From the NCBI RefSeq assembly GCF_003597675.1, contig NZ_CP030827.1, positions 620,001-684,000 of the forward strand: 64,000 nucleotides of DNA, written 5' to 3'. Numbering within the stretch: position 1 is the first letter of the stretch; the number at the start of each line of letters is the position of its first letter. The position numbers and the translations under genes are program-made. Below the pieces are notes generated by a model. That model did not search any database. It saw nothing but the letters and a program-made list of their open reading frames with translations, and was not told the origin of the DNA. Source of the stretch: Neorhizobium sp. NCHU2750 (lineage in GTDB: Bacteria; Pseudomonadota; Alphaproteobacteria; Rhizobiales; Rhizobiaceae). Below are positions 1 to 8,013 of this stretch, in pieces.

Positions 1-295
1 GCTTGCCGACAAGGGCATGGGCTCGCGGTTGGTGACCACTGATCACGCCTATTTCTTCCAGGAGCGAAGTTTCTATCTGGCGATTGCGGAAGGAAAGCCA
101 TTCGCAATGCGCCGCTTCCTCCACCTTCTGTCGCTGCTGTGGCGCGATCCGCAGGGCGTGAATTTCAAACTGTCCATGACAGTCTTTTTCCTCATCGCCT
201 TCCTGCTGCCGAATGTATCCGCAAGACGGGTCGTCAATTACCGGCTTCAGGCCGGAAAGCGCTCCTTCTCCGGGCTCATCAAGGCAATATTCTAG
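1..295 (+). CDS. C-terminal end of an unknown membrane protein (5' truncated by window)
   Basis: An open frame enters from the left edge (first full codon at base 2) and stops at 295, giving about 97 residues. The visible part is basic and aromatic, with one hydrophobic stretch (LSMTVFFLIAFLLPNV) near residues 56-71 that could be a membrane segment, and it ends in GLIKAIF. It lies next to a capsule export cluster on the other strand, so a surface-polysaccharide enzyme such as a glycosyltransferase is possible. No catalytic motif is in view and I do not assign a function. Confidence 0.45.
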   Translation, partial: LADKGMGSRLVTTDHAYFFQERSFYLAIAEGKPFAMRRFLHLLSLLWRDPQGVNFKLSMTVFFLIAFLLPNVSARRVVNYRLQAGKRSFSGLIKAIF

Positions 296-707
296 AAAGG
301 GTCGTGATCTTTCAGATCCGTTTGTCGTGCTTCTGCTCTCTGCTTTTTGCCCATGTCTTTATCCGCAACCGGTGGCAACTTTCGGCAGACATGCTGGAGG
401 GGACATGAAGCCGCTATGGGGTAATAGAAGATGCGCTGCGGGCGCAAGCGCCCTCACACCATCTGCCATATGTCTTTGCTTTCACGATATATTTTCGCGA
501 CGACCGAGGCGGTGGTCATGTCGTAGGCCTGGTTGGTTGTTCTGCTGCCGTTCTTCCGGGGATCACGGCACGCGGGCACGTAGGGAAGTGGTATGACGAA
601 TATTTCTGTTCCGCTTCCTTACGCTTGTGATCCGTCCGCCCGACGTGCCGTGGCCCTGCGCCCCCACATTGGTGGCAAGGCCTTGGGAAGGCCTTGCTCC
701 AGTTGCG
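296..707. other. Intergenic region with no supported gene
   Basis: This 412-base gap lies between the partial rightward gene and the leftward DUF707 gene, so it holds two converging 3' ends. Short GC-rich inverted repeats occur (for example GCGGGCGCAAGCGCCC near 437 and GGCCTTGGGAAGGCC near 681) and may help terminate transcription. The open frames across it have no recognisable content. Confidence 0.4.
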
Positions 708-1622
708 TCAGGCAGGCTTTTCCGGCCCCGGTAGGGTAATGTGCTGCGGCCGGTATTTGGCAAGCGTGAATGCGCGGACGAAGGAACCGATGGCGACACG
801 GATAGAGCCCTGCTTGTTCCGCACCCAGGGGATCACCGAAAGCATGTAGAAGCCGCTGACGATACGCGCCACGATGCCGTTCACCCGCATGCCGCTTTTC
901 AGAACGCCGCCATAGACGACCATCCCGACGATGCCCGTCTGGAAATCCTTCAGGATATTACGGCGTTGCTGATGCGGATCGACCTTCATTTCCTTGAAGG
1001 CATCATAGATGGCACCGGTCTCGAACGGACGCGTATGGGTCACCGCAACGCTGTCGATGATCGCAGCCTTGCCCACCGGGTCGTCCATCAGTTGGGTCCA
1101 GATATTGTCGATGCCCCAGCCGGTAAAATGCTTCTCGATCACCGGCATGATCTCGCGAAGATAGGCGCTTTTGATGCAGGGCCCCATCGGCTCGATATAG
1201 TTGATGTACCGGATCTCGAACGGCGCGCAGCGCAACAGGATCGGGTGCCAGTAATAGCTCTTCGGCGTCAGCGCCGGCTGCGCGATGTAGAGGTCGTATT
1301 TCCCGCAGGCAGCAAAGATCCGCTCCACGCCGTCACAACCCATGTCGAGGTCGTCGTCGGGAAAGAAGATGTGATCATAGTGGTCGAGAAGATCGGGATT
1401 TTTCTGGAAATAGCGGACGATGCTGTCCCACTTGGTTCCCTTGTCGATATAGACCGGGAAATCACCTTCGCTGAAGGTGCTTATATCGTCGAGATAGGTG
1501 CTGAGCTGGATGTCCCAGCTACGGTCCTGGGGAGCCGGGCCGGCCCATTTTTTATGGAGAGATCCCCTGCCCACGCGAGCGAAAACGAGATTGCGGCGGG
1601 CAGGCTGTATTGCATCATGCAT
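708..1622 (-). CDS. DUF707-family glycosyltransferase-like protein
   Basis: A 304-residue protein that begins MHDAIQPARRNLVFARVG and carries the DUF707 pattern: an N-terminal RNLVFARVG...LH segment, a WD segment near residues 36-37, an acidic FFPDDDLDMG box near residues 86-95 that resembles a metal/nucleotide-sugar DxD site, and a late VTHTRPFETGAIY motif. DUF707 proteins are thought to be glycosyltransferase-like. It is the last gene of the leftward capsule export cluster, 221 bases after the second permease, so a role in making or modifying the exported polysaccharide is likely. The exact reaction is unknown. Confidence 0.75.
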   Translation of the reverse strand: MHDAIQPARRNLVFARVGRGSLHKKWAGPAPQDRSWDIQLSTYLDDISTFSEGDFPVYIDKGTKWDSIVRYFQKNPDLLDHYDHIFFPDDDLDMGCDGVERIFAACGKYDLYIAQPALTPKSYYWHPILLRCAPFEIRYINYIEPMGPCIKSAYLREIMPVIEKHFTGWGIDNIWTQLMDDPVGKAAIIDSVAVTHTRPFETGAIYDAFKEMKVDPHQQRRNILKDFQTGIVGMVVYGGVLKSGMRVNGIVARIVSGFYMLSVIPWVRNKQGSIRVAIGSFVRAFTLAKYRPQHITLPGPEKPA

Positions 1623-1843
1623 GGCAGCTCCATTGTCGCTCGTATAAGGCTATTTGTAATGCGGGAAGTATTTCTACGAATAGAAAGCAATTTACGCCGC
1701 ATTTTTAAGGTGGGCAATAATGCGGCCGTGTAATTCAACATCGAAATCGAGAGAAAAATGAGAATCGGGAAGAATTCGCAACACTTCCATGTGAGGTCGA
1801 TTCTCGTTTGTCGTGTTATTTGGATTACCTCGGTCGCAGCAGT

Positions 1844-2614
1844 CTATTCGCGAGCGCGGGCAATGGGAAAGAAGGTAAAAAGTGCCATTCCGACGAAGAG
1901 AAGAGCACCGGAGGTGGTGACAAGGAAAGCCATGTCGAACCCGTTATCGCCGTGCTGGATGTAAAAGCCTTCGCGAAAAAGGATCACTACCTGAGTTACC
2001 GGATTGGCAAGCAGGACATCCGAGAAGGGGTGCGGCATGTGCGATGGCACGTAAAATACGCCTGACAACAAAAAAAGTGGCCGCATGACGATGTCGAAGA
2101 TCTTCTGGTAAAGCGGGAACTTGAAGAAAAGTACGGTGTTTCCGAGCGCGACGCCCAATGCAAGGATCCAGGCAAAGGCGATCGCCTCGACAATATTCGC
2201 CCATTGTATGTCAATAGGCTGGCTGGTGGTCCACATTGCCCCGTAGATGATAACAAACGTGACGACGCATGAAGTCATCCCTTGTAGAACGAGACGAGCG
2301 ATAACGGCGTCGAAGGGCGAAACTTTGGGATAGCTCATCAGGCCCTTATTTCCGGCCACCGCCGAGACCAGATATCCCTCCATGCCCTTGTACATGCTGA
2401 AAGCCAGGTAGCCGGTAGCATAAAACAGCGTGAAACTGTCACCCTGTGCCGGCAGTCTGCCGAGAGAGCCCATAAGGAAGGACATGATCGCAATAAATGC
2501 TACGGGCTCCAGCAGCGCCCAGACGTAACCGCCGGGGCTTCGTCCATAGCGCGTGGCGATCTCGCGGATTACGAACGCCGTAACGATACGGACATGGGTG
2601 CTCAGATAGTTCAA
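1844..2614 (-). CDS. KpsM-type ABC-2 polysaccharide export permease (copy 1)
   Basis: A 256-residue integral membrane protein with the layout of KpsM/ABC-2 permeases. It has an amphipathic start (THVRIVTAFVIREIATRYGRSPGG), about six hydrophobic segments, and the family-typical PLFLLSGVFYVPSHMP loop before the last segments. It should pair with the KpsT-type ATPase to export capsule or lipid-linked polysaccharide across the inner membrane. It is the same length as the second permease at 4709-5479 and shares motifs with it (SPGGYVWALLEPV versus KPGGYLWALLDPV). It lies 78 bases downstream of the KpsE-type gene. Confidence 0.85.
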   Translation of the reverse strand: MNYLSTHVRIVTAFVIREIATRYGRSPGGYVWALLEPVAFIAIMSFLMGSLGRLPAQGDSFTLFYATGYLAFSMYKGMEGYLVSAVAGNKGLMSYPKVSPFDAVIARLVLQGMTSCVVTFVIIYGAMWTTSQPIDIQWANIVEAIAFAWILALGVALGNTVLFFKFPLYQKIFDIVMRPLFLLSGVFYVPSHMPHPFSDVLLANPVTQVVILFREGFYIQHGDNGFDMAFLVTTSGALLFVGMALFTFFPIARARE

Positions 2615-2692
2615 CGTCGTGCCCTGCCAGGAAACGAAGGGTAGTGGGCCCCGGTAGGAACGACTTGTCTCCTGTTGCCGGGGAATTTATTC

Positions 2693-4051
2693 TCAATGCC
2701 GATCGCGAATATTGTAGAAGATCATCACAGCAACGCCCCACATCAACAGCCCCCCCAGCGTCACCAGGATCGGGTTCAGCAGACGACTGGGATATTGTGC
2801 CATTTGCGACAGCGTCGGCTTGATGAAGACGGCCAGATAGCGCTGCTTTGAGCCGGCATCGACGCGTGCTTTCTCGAGCGCGGCAAGCGATGAGGTGTAA
2901 GCACGCTCGGCGAATTCGTTCTGCGTCTGGATCGATTCGTAAAGTGCGATACGGCCAGCGACGTCCGTCGCCGAACCTGTGGCTCGCCCGCCCTTTGTAG
3001 CAGTACCGGTGCCGAAACGCTGACGTTCCTTGGTGAGCTGGTCCTCAAGGCTGGCGATCTGGGTTCTCATCAGACGCACGCGCGGCGTGTTCTCACCCAT
3101 CTGGGTAAGCGCCGTCGACAGATCCGTCTTCAGCTTGACGAGTTGTTCTTCGAGGGAGCCGACCAGCTGCGTTGCGAGCTTGGCGCCTTCGACGGGGTCG
3201 GCTTCCTGCGCGGCATCCCGATAGCTTCTCAGAGCGGCCCGAGTCTGCGTCAGTCGATCTTCTGCAGTCTGAACCTCGCTCTGCGCTGTTTTCAATACTT
3301 CGTCGCGTGCTGTTATCGACAGATCGTTGATCAGTTTTTCGCTCTGCGCAAGAACGAATGTGGCTACCTTTTGGGACATTTCAGGGCTGAACGCCTTGAC
3401 CTGAAGGTCCATGATGCCTGACGACGAATCGAAATTGACCGTCACCATGCTGCGCCAATAGTTGAGCTTGTCTTCGATCGGCATGCCCGGCGAAATGCCG
3501 TAGAAGAAATCGGCGCCCTGGCGGGCAAAGACCTTGTCCATGCCGAAGGCCTCGTCGACCATCTGCACCATGCGTTCGCTGAGGATGAAGTCGACCAGCA
3601 CATAGGAATCGCCGGCCGTGCTGCCGCTTGAACTCTGGGTAAACATGCCGAGCAGGTCGCCGGAAGGCGCCGCGGTAATGCTGCGCACCGAGAACGAAGA
3701 GAAGCTGTGATACTGGTCTGCGGCGATGAAGGCCATATACGTCGTGCTGACCGCCGCCGGTATCGCGACCATGGCGACAAAGCCGCCTACGATTGCCATG
3801 TGGCGTGTTTTGAGCGCTTTTAGCCAGCCATATTTGGTCGGCTCAGTGATTGGCACATCAATGGTGACTGCAGGCGCGTCCGGCTGTGCCGGGCGCACAG
3901 GCTCGACCGGTTGCACTGTCGCCGGAGCCCGTTGTTCCAGAAGCGATTCCAGGAGCCTCAGATTACGGCTCTTGGGCTGTCCGGTGGACGCAGCGGTGGG
4001 AGCCTCAGCAATATGTCTGGCTGATACGGTGTCGGTTGCCGTCTGGTTCAC
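2693..4051 (-). CDS. KpsE-type capsule export inner-membrane protein
   Basis: A 452-residue protein with the two-membrane-anchor design of KpsE/Wzc-like polysaccharide copolymerase proteins. A Pro/Ala-rich cytoplasmic N-terminus is followed by a hydrophobic segment near residues 88-112 (AIVGGFVAMVAIPAAVSTTYMAF). A long periplasmic part holds coiled-coil stretches (about 255-330), and a second membrane segment precedes the C-terminus (VTLGGLLMWGVAVMIFY). It probably bridges the ABC permease and the outer-membrane exporter. Its start lies 2 bases beyond the stop of kpsT, so the two are translationally close. Confidence 0.82.
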   Translation of the reverse strand: MNQTATDTVSARHIAEAPTAASTGQPKSRNLRLLESLLEQRAPATVQPVEPVRPAQPDAPAVTIDVPITEPTKYGWLKALKTRHMAIVGGFVAMVAIPAAVSTTYMAFIAADQYHSFSSFSVRSITAAPSGDLLGMFTQSSSGSTAGDSYVLVDFILSERMVQMVDEAFGMDKVFARQGADFFYGISPGMPIEDKLNYWRSMVTVNFDSSSGIMDLQVKAFSPEMSQKVATFVLAQSEKLINDLSITARDEVLKTAQSEVQTAEDRLTQTRAALRSYRDAAQEADPVEGAKLATQLVGSLEEQLVKLKTDLSTALTQMGENTPRVRLMRTQIASLEDQLTKERQRFGTGTATKGGRATGSATDVAGRIALYESIQTQNEFAERAYTSSLAALEKARVDAGSKQRYLAVFIKPTLSQMAQYPSRLLNPILVTLGGLLMWGVAVMIFYNIRDRH

Positions 4052-4052
4052 T

Positions 4053-4712
4053 TCAGTGCCTCTTCATATTGCTTTCATGCACGACGATGGCCTCGTTGAT
4101 GTCATCGTAATAGGTCATCTGTCCATTTTCCAGCACGATACCCGTCTGGCAGTAGTCGCGCAGCGTGCCGGTACTGTGCGATACCATGATCACATCGGAA
4201 TTGCTCAGCTTTTCCTTGAAGGTTTGCTGGGATTTCCGCTTGAAGTTGGTGTCGCCGACGGCCGTGATCTCGTCGACGAGGTAATAGTCGAAATTGATGC
4301 CCATGCTGACGCCGAACGCCAGTCTCGCCTTCATGCCGGAGGAATAGGTTCGCACTGGGGCGTGGTAGAACTGCCCGAGTTCGGCAAATTCCGCGACATA
4401 GGCAACCAGCTCGTCCGTATCCACACCATAGATGCGGGCGACGAAACGGACATTCTGTTCGCCGGAAAGATTGCCCTGGAAACTGCCCTGGAAACCGAGT
4501 GGCCAGGAAATCTTGCCTTGCCGGATGATGCGTCCCCGGTCGAGTTCGAGCGTCCCGGCGATGATCTGCAGCAGGGTCGATTTGCCGGCGCCGTTGCGCC
4601 CCAGCAACCCAATGCTCTTGCCGCGCGGAAACGTCACCGTCACATTGTCGATGATGGTCTTCCGGACGCCCTTCATGCGCACCTCCTTGAAGGCGCGTTC
4701 GAGTTTGATCAT
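4053..4712 (-). CDS. KpsT-type polysaccharide export ABC ATPase
   Basis: A 219-residue ABC ATPase. Walker A is GLLGRNGAGKST (residues 35-46), the signature is YSSGMKAR (123-130) and Walker B is YYLVDE (143-148), followed by a switch His in MVSHS. The short C-terminus has no extra carbohydrate-binding domain, which matches KpsT (capsule) rather than Wzt (O-antigen). Its start overlaps the stop of the upstream permease gene by 4 bases, so it should be translated together with that permease and energise export. Confidence 0.9.
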   Translation of the reverse strand: MIKLERAFKEVRMKGVRKTIIDNVTVTFPRGKSIGLLGRNGAGKSTLLQIIAGTLELDRGRIIRQGKISWPLGFQGSFQGNLSGEQNVRFVARIYGVDTDELVAYVAEFAELGQFYHAPVRTYSSGMKARLAFGVSMGINFDYYLVDEITAVGDTNFKRKSQQTFKEKLSNSDVIMVSHSTGTLRDYCQTGIVLENGQMTYYDDINEAIVVHESNMKRH

Positions 4713-5479
4713 CGGTCTCTCAGCCTCGCTTTCGACGTCGTGAAAAGCATCAGCCCCACGAAGATGCAGAGTGCCGCCACGCTCCAGACGTAGAAGCGGT
4801 CATAATCTGCCGCCCTGTATTGCGGGTAAAATCCCGTCCTGAATTGCATGACAATATGCGCCAAAGGGTTAAAGAGTATCACATCCTTGGCGATTGGCGG
4901 CAATGTGTCGGGAATATAGAATACCCCGGAAACCAGGAAAAGCGGGCGGGTCACGATGCCGAACAGCTTTTCGTAGATGGGGTACATGGTAAACAGCACC
5001 GAGTTGGCGAAACCGCCGCCGAGCGCGATGAGGCTTGCGGCAAACATCGCTTCGAGCAGCGGCGGTACGTCGATCACCACCGCGTGGCGGGCCGTGGCGA
5101 TAATGTAGCCGAGCACGAAGACGGCAACGATGATGGTCGTGGCAAATTGCAGCATATAGCGTGCGGCCATCGTATCGATCGGCGCGACATTCGGATAACT
5201 GAGCAGCGCCTTGTTGCCGCTCACGGCACTGTTCAGATAACCCGCCATCGCCTGGTAGAACTGAAACCCGATATAACCGGTCGCAAAGAACAGCGGGAAG
5301 CTCGTCCCCAGCGGCGGCATGTGGGCGATCGCCATGAAGATGATCGAGAGAAAGGCGATATGGCTGACGGGATCGAGCAATGCCCAGAGATAACCGCCCG
5401 GCTTGGCTCCGAATCGCGTCGACATCTCGCGCATGACAAGCGCGCTGACGACACGAGCGTGAGTGGCTAGGTAGGACAA
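4709..5479 (-). CDS. KpsM-type ABC-2 polysaccharide export permease (copy 2)
   Basis: An integral membrane protein related to the copy at 1844-2614. It shares the SALVMREMSTRFGAKPGG start, the PLFLVSGVFYIPDTLP loop and the hydrophobic segments. No good ATG precedes the conserved part. I chose the TTG at 5479 because it gives exactly 256 residues, the same as the paralogue, although the open frame continues upstream to 5710. It is the first gene of the leftward export cluster and overlaps kpsT by 4 bases. The start is uncertain. Confidence 0.78.
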   Translation of the reverse strand: MSYLATHARVVSALVMREMSTRFGAKPGGYLWALLDPVSHIAFLSIIFMAIAHMPPLGTSFPLFFATGYIGFQFYQAMAGYLNSAVSGNKALLSYPNVAPIDTMAARYMLQFATTIIVAVFVLGYIIATARHAVVIDVPPLLEAMFAASLIALGGGFANSVLFTMYPIYEKLFGIVTRPLFLVSGVFYIPDTLPPIAKDVILFNPLAHIVMQFRTGFYPQYRAADYDRFYVWSVAALCIFVGLMLFTTSKARLRDR

Positions 5480-5682
5480 GCGCGCCTGTAGATCCCAATT
5501 GACATACGGAAACCGAAACTGCTTCCAAATTACGTCAATTCCGCGATTGATGCCACTGAAAATGAAGATGATGGCGGCGGGCCGGCCCGGTGCCGGGGAA
5601 ATCCCGGCTTCCAGATGCACTGACGGCGGGCTTTGCCCGCCGCTCGTCGTTTGCCGTGATTGCGGCTCGGAGACTGTCCGGC
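5480..5682. other. Intergenic region before the capsule export cluster
   Basis: About 200 bases between the lipoprotein gene and the first permease. It holds a strong inverted repeat (GGCGGGC, TTT loop, GCCCGCC, at about 5628-5644) that could terminate the lipoprotein transcript, and GC-rich sequence around 5575-5600. The promoter of the export cluster probably lies here, but I see no clear -35/-10 pair. Confidence 0.4.
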
Positions 5683-6045
5683 TCAGGCGCCGGCCAGCAA
5701 TTCCTCGCAATAGCTCGGGCCGGTCGCACCCGGGCGGTCGGAGGTGATGGTGATGTCGCGGATCACGTAGCTATCGGAAACCGTGAGCTTCGCCGAGCAG
5801 CTGACGCTGGCATTGGAACCATTCTGCAGCTTGATGCGCTTGTAGCCGCCGCGCCAGCTGAAGATCGTGTCCGATCCCGAGGCGGTATCCTCGATCGGCG
5901 GGTTGTACTTGGCGAAAAACTCGCCCGCGGGACGGCCGACCCAGCGCTTGTTGATCGGATTGTCGGCGATGCTGACGGTCGTGCAGCTTGCAAGCGCTGC
6001 GGTCAGGGCAAGAAGGGTGGTCGATGCGATGAGGCGACGGCTCAT
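5683..6045 (-). CDS. Small secreted lipoprotein, function unknown
   Basis: A 120-residue protein. The chosen start (MSRRLIAS...) has AAGG 3 bases upstream. It has a lipoprotein signal peptide: basic n-region, hydrophobic core TTLLALTAALA and lipobox LASC with Cys near residue 21. The mature part has a WVGRPAGEFFAKY motif and two further cysteines (VSCSAKL and SYCEELL) that could form a disulfide. It should be lipid-anchored and face the periplasm. I do not recognise a defined function. Confidence 0.7.
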   Translation of the reverse strand: MSRRLIASTTLLALTAALASCTTVSIADNPINKRWVGRPAGEFFAKYNPPIEDTASGSDTIFSWRGGYKRIKLQNGSNASVSCSAKLTVSDSYVIRDITITSDRPGATGPSYCEELLAGA

Positions 6046-6256
6046 GATCCTTGGAAATCCTTTTGACGGTGGTACTGCCGCGGGCAAGGCGGGCTTCGCG
6101 TTCCAGCTAGCAGATTTTTTCGCTGCGCCGCGAGATCAATGCTGCACACGGCCATCAAAATCTGCGAGCGCCGCTTTTTTGCAACGGATTCCCGCGTGCT
6201 CGTCCACAGGCATCCCCGCAAAATTTCACCTGTCGCATTTTTTTCAAAAACGGGGA

Positions 6257-6285
6257 TTGTCGAAAAAAAAATGCTGTTCTATAGA
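6257..6285 (+). promoter_or_regulatory. Candidate promoter of tRNA-Pro
   Basis: TTGTCG (-35, 6257-6262) and TATAGA (-10, 6280-6285) are separated by exactly 17 bases and lie 15 bases before the tRNA 5' end. It is on the host side of the prophage junction, so integration left tRNA transcription intact. Confidence 0.6.
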
Positions 6286-6299
6286 GGCGCCACTGGTCA

Positions 6300-6376
6300 C
6301 GGAGTGTAGCGCAGTCTGGTAGCGCACCACGTTCGGGACGTGGGGGTCGAGTGTTCGAATCACTCCACTCCGACCA
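6300..6376 (+). tRNA. tRNA-Pro (anticodon CGG), phage integration site
   Basis: A 77-base cloverleaf. The acceptor stem is CGGAGTG (6300-6306) with CACTCCG (6366-6372). The anticodon stem is CCACG/CGTGG with loop TTCGGGA (anticodon CGG, Pro). The T arm is GAGTG-TTCGAAT-CACTC (6349-6365), then discriminator A and an encoded CCA (6374-6376). The 3' half from the anticodon stem onward (6330-6376) is repeated at 51732-51778. The prophage therefore entered this gene and kept it whole. Confidence 0.95.
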
Positions 6377-6378
6377 GT
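6330..6378 (+). repeat. attL core (49-bp direct repeat with attR)
   Basis: A 49-base stretch identical to 51732-51780. It begins with the last bases of the anticodon stem and ends 2 bases after the encoded CCA. Such tRNA 3'-end duplications mark tyrosine-recombinase integration. The two copies bound the whole block of phage genes. Confidence 0.95.
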
Positions 6379-6380
6379 CG

Positions 6381-6404
6381 AACCCTTGTGGTGCAAGGGT
6401 TTTC
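6381..6404 (+). terminator. Intrinsic terminator after tRNA-Pro
   Basis: Perfect 8-bp inverted repeat AACCCTTG / CAAGGGTT with a 5-base loop (TGGTG), ending in T residues. It lies just inside the prophage, 5 bases past the tRNA CCA, so the phage supplies a new terminator to the tRNA it occupies. Confidence 0.7.
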
Positions 6405-6445
6405 ATCCCGAAAGACTTCCTCCGCGAAAGCCCTTTTTAAATAAA

Positions 6446-6491
6446 CGGACCGTTTGCGGACCGTTTCGTCATCCGGACGGTTTCCGGACGG
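6446..6491 (+). repeat. Integrase arm-type site candidates (left)
   Basis: Two tandem related 18-mers: CGGACCGTTTGCGGACCG (6446-6463) and CGGACGGTTTCCGGACGG (6474-6491). The first recurs exactly at 51632-51649 next to attR. Positions between core and int, in both arms, fit arm-type integrase/excisionase binding sites. This is inference from position and repetition. Confidence 0.5.
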
Positions 6492-6494
6492 CCT

Positions 6495-7553
6495 CTAGAA
6501 CGCGTTCGCAGCAGCCTGTTGGAAGTCAGGGCTGGCGTGTGAATAGGTGCGCTCAAACTCTTCCGCCGTCATGCCGAGAGATGCTGCGGCCTGTTCTGTT
6601 TCTACTCCGGCCTGCGCAAGCCAAGTCGCGCGAGTGTGGCGCAGAACATGCGGCGTTACGTCATCGCCGAAACCGGCGGCGTCTCGGACGGTCCGAAATG
6701 CCTTGTGCGGCTTCGTGATTTTTTCGCCGCGATAGGTAACGGCGTATCGAAGGGTCACGGCATTGCCGGCCTCGTCGATAGCAGTATCCTTCGCCTTCCA
6801 ATGGTGAAGGAAGCGGAGAAGGCGAGGGGGGATCTTAACAGGTGTGCGACGCTTGTTGTGGGCGACCCTCTCGCCTTCGGCTCTCCGATAGATCACGCCT
6901 CGACCGAGATCGATATGGCCGCCGGTCGTGTTCGGCATCCATTGCAGGTTCAACGTCGCCGATAGGCGCGTTCCGGTGTAGAGGCCGATCATGATCAATC
7001 GGACAATGTGACGGCAATTCCGCTCTCGCCGCGCGGCGCGCAGCAATTTCGCAATATCCTGGCGCGTGAGCCACTTTTGGCGCGGCGTGCCTTTCTCCGG
7101 AAGGCTTACCTTGGGCACCATGTCGAGCGTGTTCTCGGCGTGATAGTAGTTGATTGCCGCGCGGAGAACCTCCAGATCGCGACGGGCGCCGCCTGAATTT
7201 TCCCGATCCTCAACGTAGTCCCTATGCGTCTGACCCTTGATCTCGGTCAGCAGCATGTCGGCATAGAAGTCGGCAAGCCGGTCGATCATGGCGTCCGTCT
7301 CTTTCGGACGCGCCGTCTTTGGGCTCTTTTCCTCTGCATAAACCATCAGAACGTCTGATACGGTTACCTCAGAGGAACGACTGCTGCGGTGCGGTCGGTA
7401 CTGCTCGTTGATGTATTCTGCGAGTTTTTCCTGCGCTGCGCCAACATCTGCTTCAGCGCAATCTGTGGCGAAACGCTTTTTTCCGTCCTTGATGAACCAT
7501 GTGCCTGTGTCTGGTCTGAGCCAGAGGCGGGCCGGTCTTCGCTTTTGCGGCAT
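6495..7553 (-). CDS. int: Site-specific tyrosine recombinase (phage integrase)
   Basis: A 352-residue tyrosine recombinase. It has an N-terminal arm-binding/SAM-like part, then a catalytic domain with Arg in TGTRLSATLNLQW, the box II HxxR in HVLRHTRATW, and a C-terminal tyrosine in FERTYSHASPDFQ. It lies 117 bases inside attL, as expected for tRNA-targeting phages. Its start (MPQKRRPARL) lies inside the upstream xis-like gene, overlapping it by 190 bases in another frame. It probably carries out integration into, and excision from, tRNA-Pro. This is the intact one of two integrase genes in the element. Confidence 0.93.
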   Translation of the reverse strand: MPQKRRPARLWLRPDTGTWFIKDGKKRFATDCAEADVGAAQEKLAEYINEQYRPHRSSRSSEVTVSDVLMVYAEEKSPKTARPKETDAMIDRLADFYADMLLTEIKGQTHRDYVEDRENSGGARRDLEVLRAAINYYHAENTLDMVPKVSLPEKGTPRQKWLTRQDIAKLLRAARRERNCRHIVRLIMIGLYTGTRLSATLNLQWMPNTTGGHIDLGRGVIYRRAEGERVAHNKRRTPVKIPPRLLRFLHHWKAKDTAIDEAGNAVTLRYAVTYRGEKITKPHKAFRTVRDAAGFGDDVTPHVLRHTRATWLAQAGVETEQAAASLGMTAEEFERTYSHASPDFQQAAANAF

Positions 7554-7738
7554 TTTTCAATCATCCTTTTGATCCCGTTGCGGGTGACAAAGTCCTTGTT
7601 GGCAATCTGGATGATCTCCAGATTGCCTTTTGCAGCTTCTGTGCGAAGCGAGGATTTCGTCAAGTGGCCGTGGAAGAACAGCTGCGCGGCCTTAGCCAGT
7701 GGGATCGGGTCATCATCGCCGATTTCAGGCATGATCAT
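7364..7738 (-). CDS. Xis-like small DNA-binding protein overlapping int
   Basis: A 124-residue protein that begins MIMPEIGDDDPIPLAKAAQLFF, a pattern of winged-helix/MerR-like excisionase proteins (PLAKAAQ...SLRTEAAKGNL...VTRNGIKRMIEKC). The C-terminal 63 residues are low-complexity, rich in Ser/Thr/Gln, and are encoded by the same 190 bases as the start of int in another frame. Its place directly before int suggests directionality control. The function is inferred from position and helix-turn-helix character. Confidence 0.65.
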   Translation of the reverse strand: MIMPEIGDDDPIPLAKAAQLFFHGHLTKSSLRTEAAKGNLEIIQIANKDFVTRNGIKRMIEKCRKSEDRPASGSDQTQAHGSSRTEKSVSPQIALKQMLAQRRKNSQNTSTSSTDRTAAVVPLR

Positions 7739-8013
7739 TTTTCTCCCCCGATGCTTTTCGCAATATCTTTGAGTCGCTCGGCAACTTTCGCATTTATGTG
7801 GCTTTCCAAGAGGCGCGCTATTTCCGGATCGATTGGCGCCGAAGATCCAAGGGAGGCTTCAAGTCTTGCTACAATTTCGGAATTCATTGATCTGCCATTC
7901 AGTTCGGCAACTCGCTTCAAGCGATCTCTGAGGCCGTCTGGAAGTCTCAGGTGCACACGCTCGGCGTCCTGCCCCCACGGAAGCTTGGCGCGGCGTTCGG
8001 AATCAGATGCCAT
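7735..8013 (-). CDS. Arc/ribbon-helix-helix DNA-binding protein
   Basis: A 92-residue protein. The segment VHLRLPDGLRDRLKRVAELNGRSMNSEIVARLE matches the ribbon-helix-helix Arc family (beta strand then two helices with the NGRSMNSEIV turn). It overlaps the neighbouring genes by a few bases on both sides, so it belongs to the leftward early operon. It probably represses or activates phage promoters, perhaps with the xis-like gene it precedes. Confidence 0.75.
   Translation of the reverse strand: MASDSERRAKLPWGQDAERVHLRLPDGLRDRLKRVAELNGRSMNSEIVARLEASLGSSAPIDPEIARLLESHINAKVAERLKDIAKSIGGEK

Noticed and set aside
741..1733. 330-codon forward open frame over the DUF707 gene
   Set aside because: Antisense shadow. 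The reverse frame has the DUF707 motifs; this one has none.
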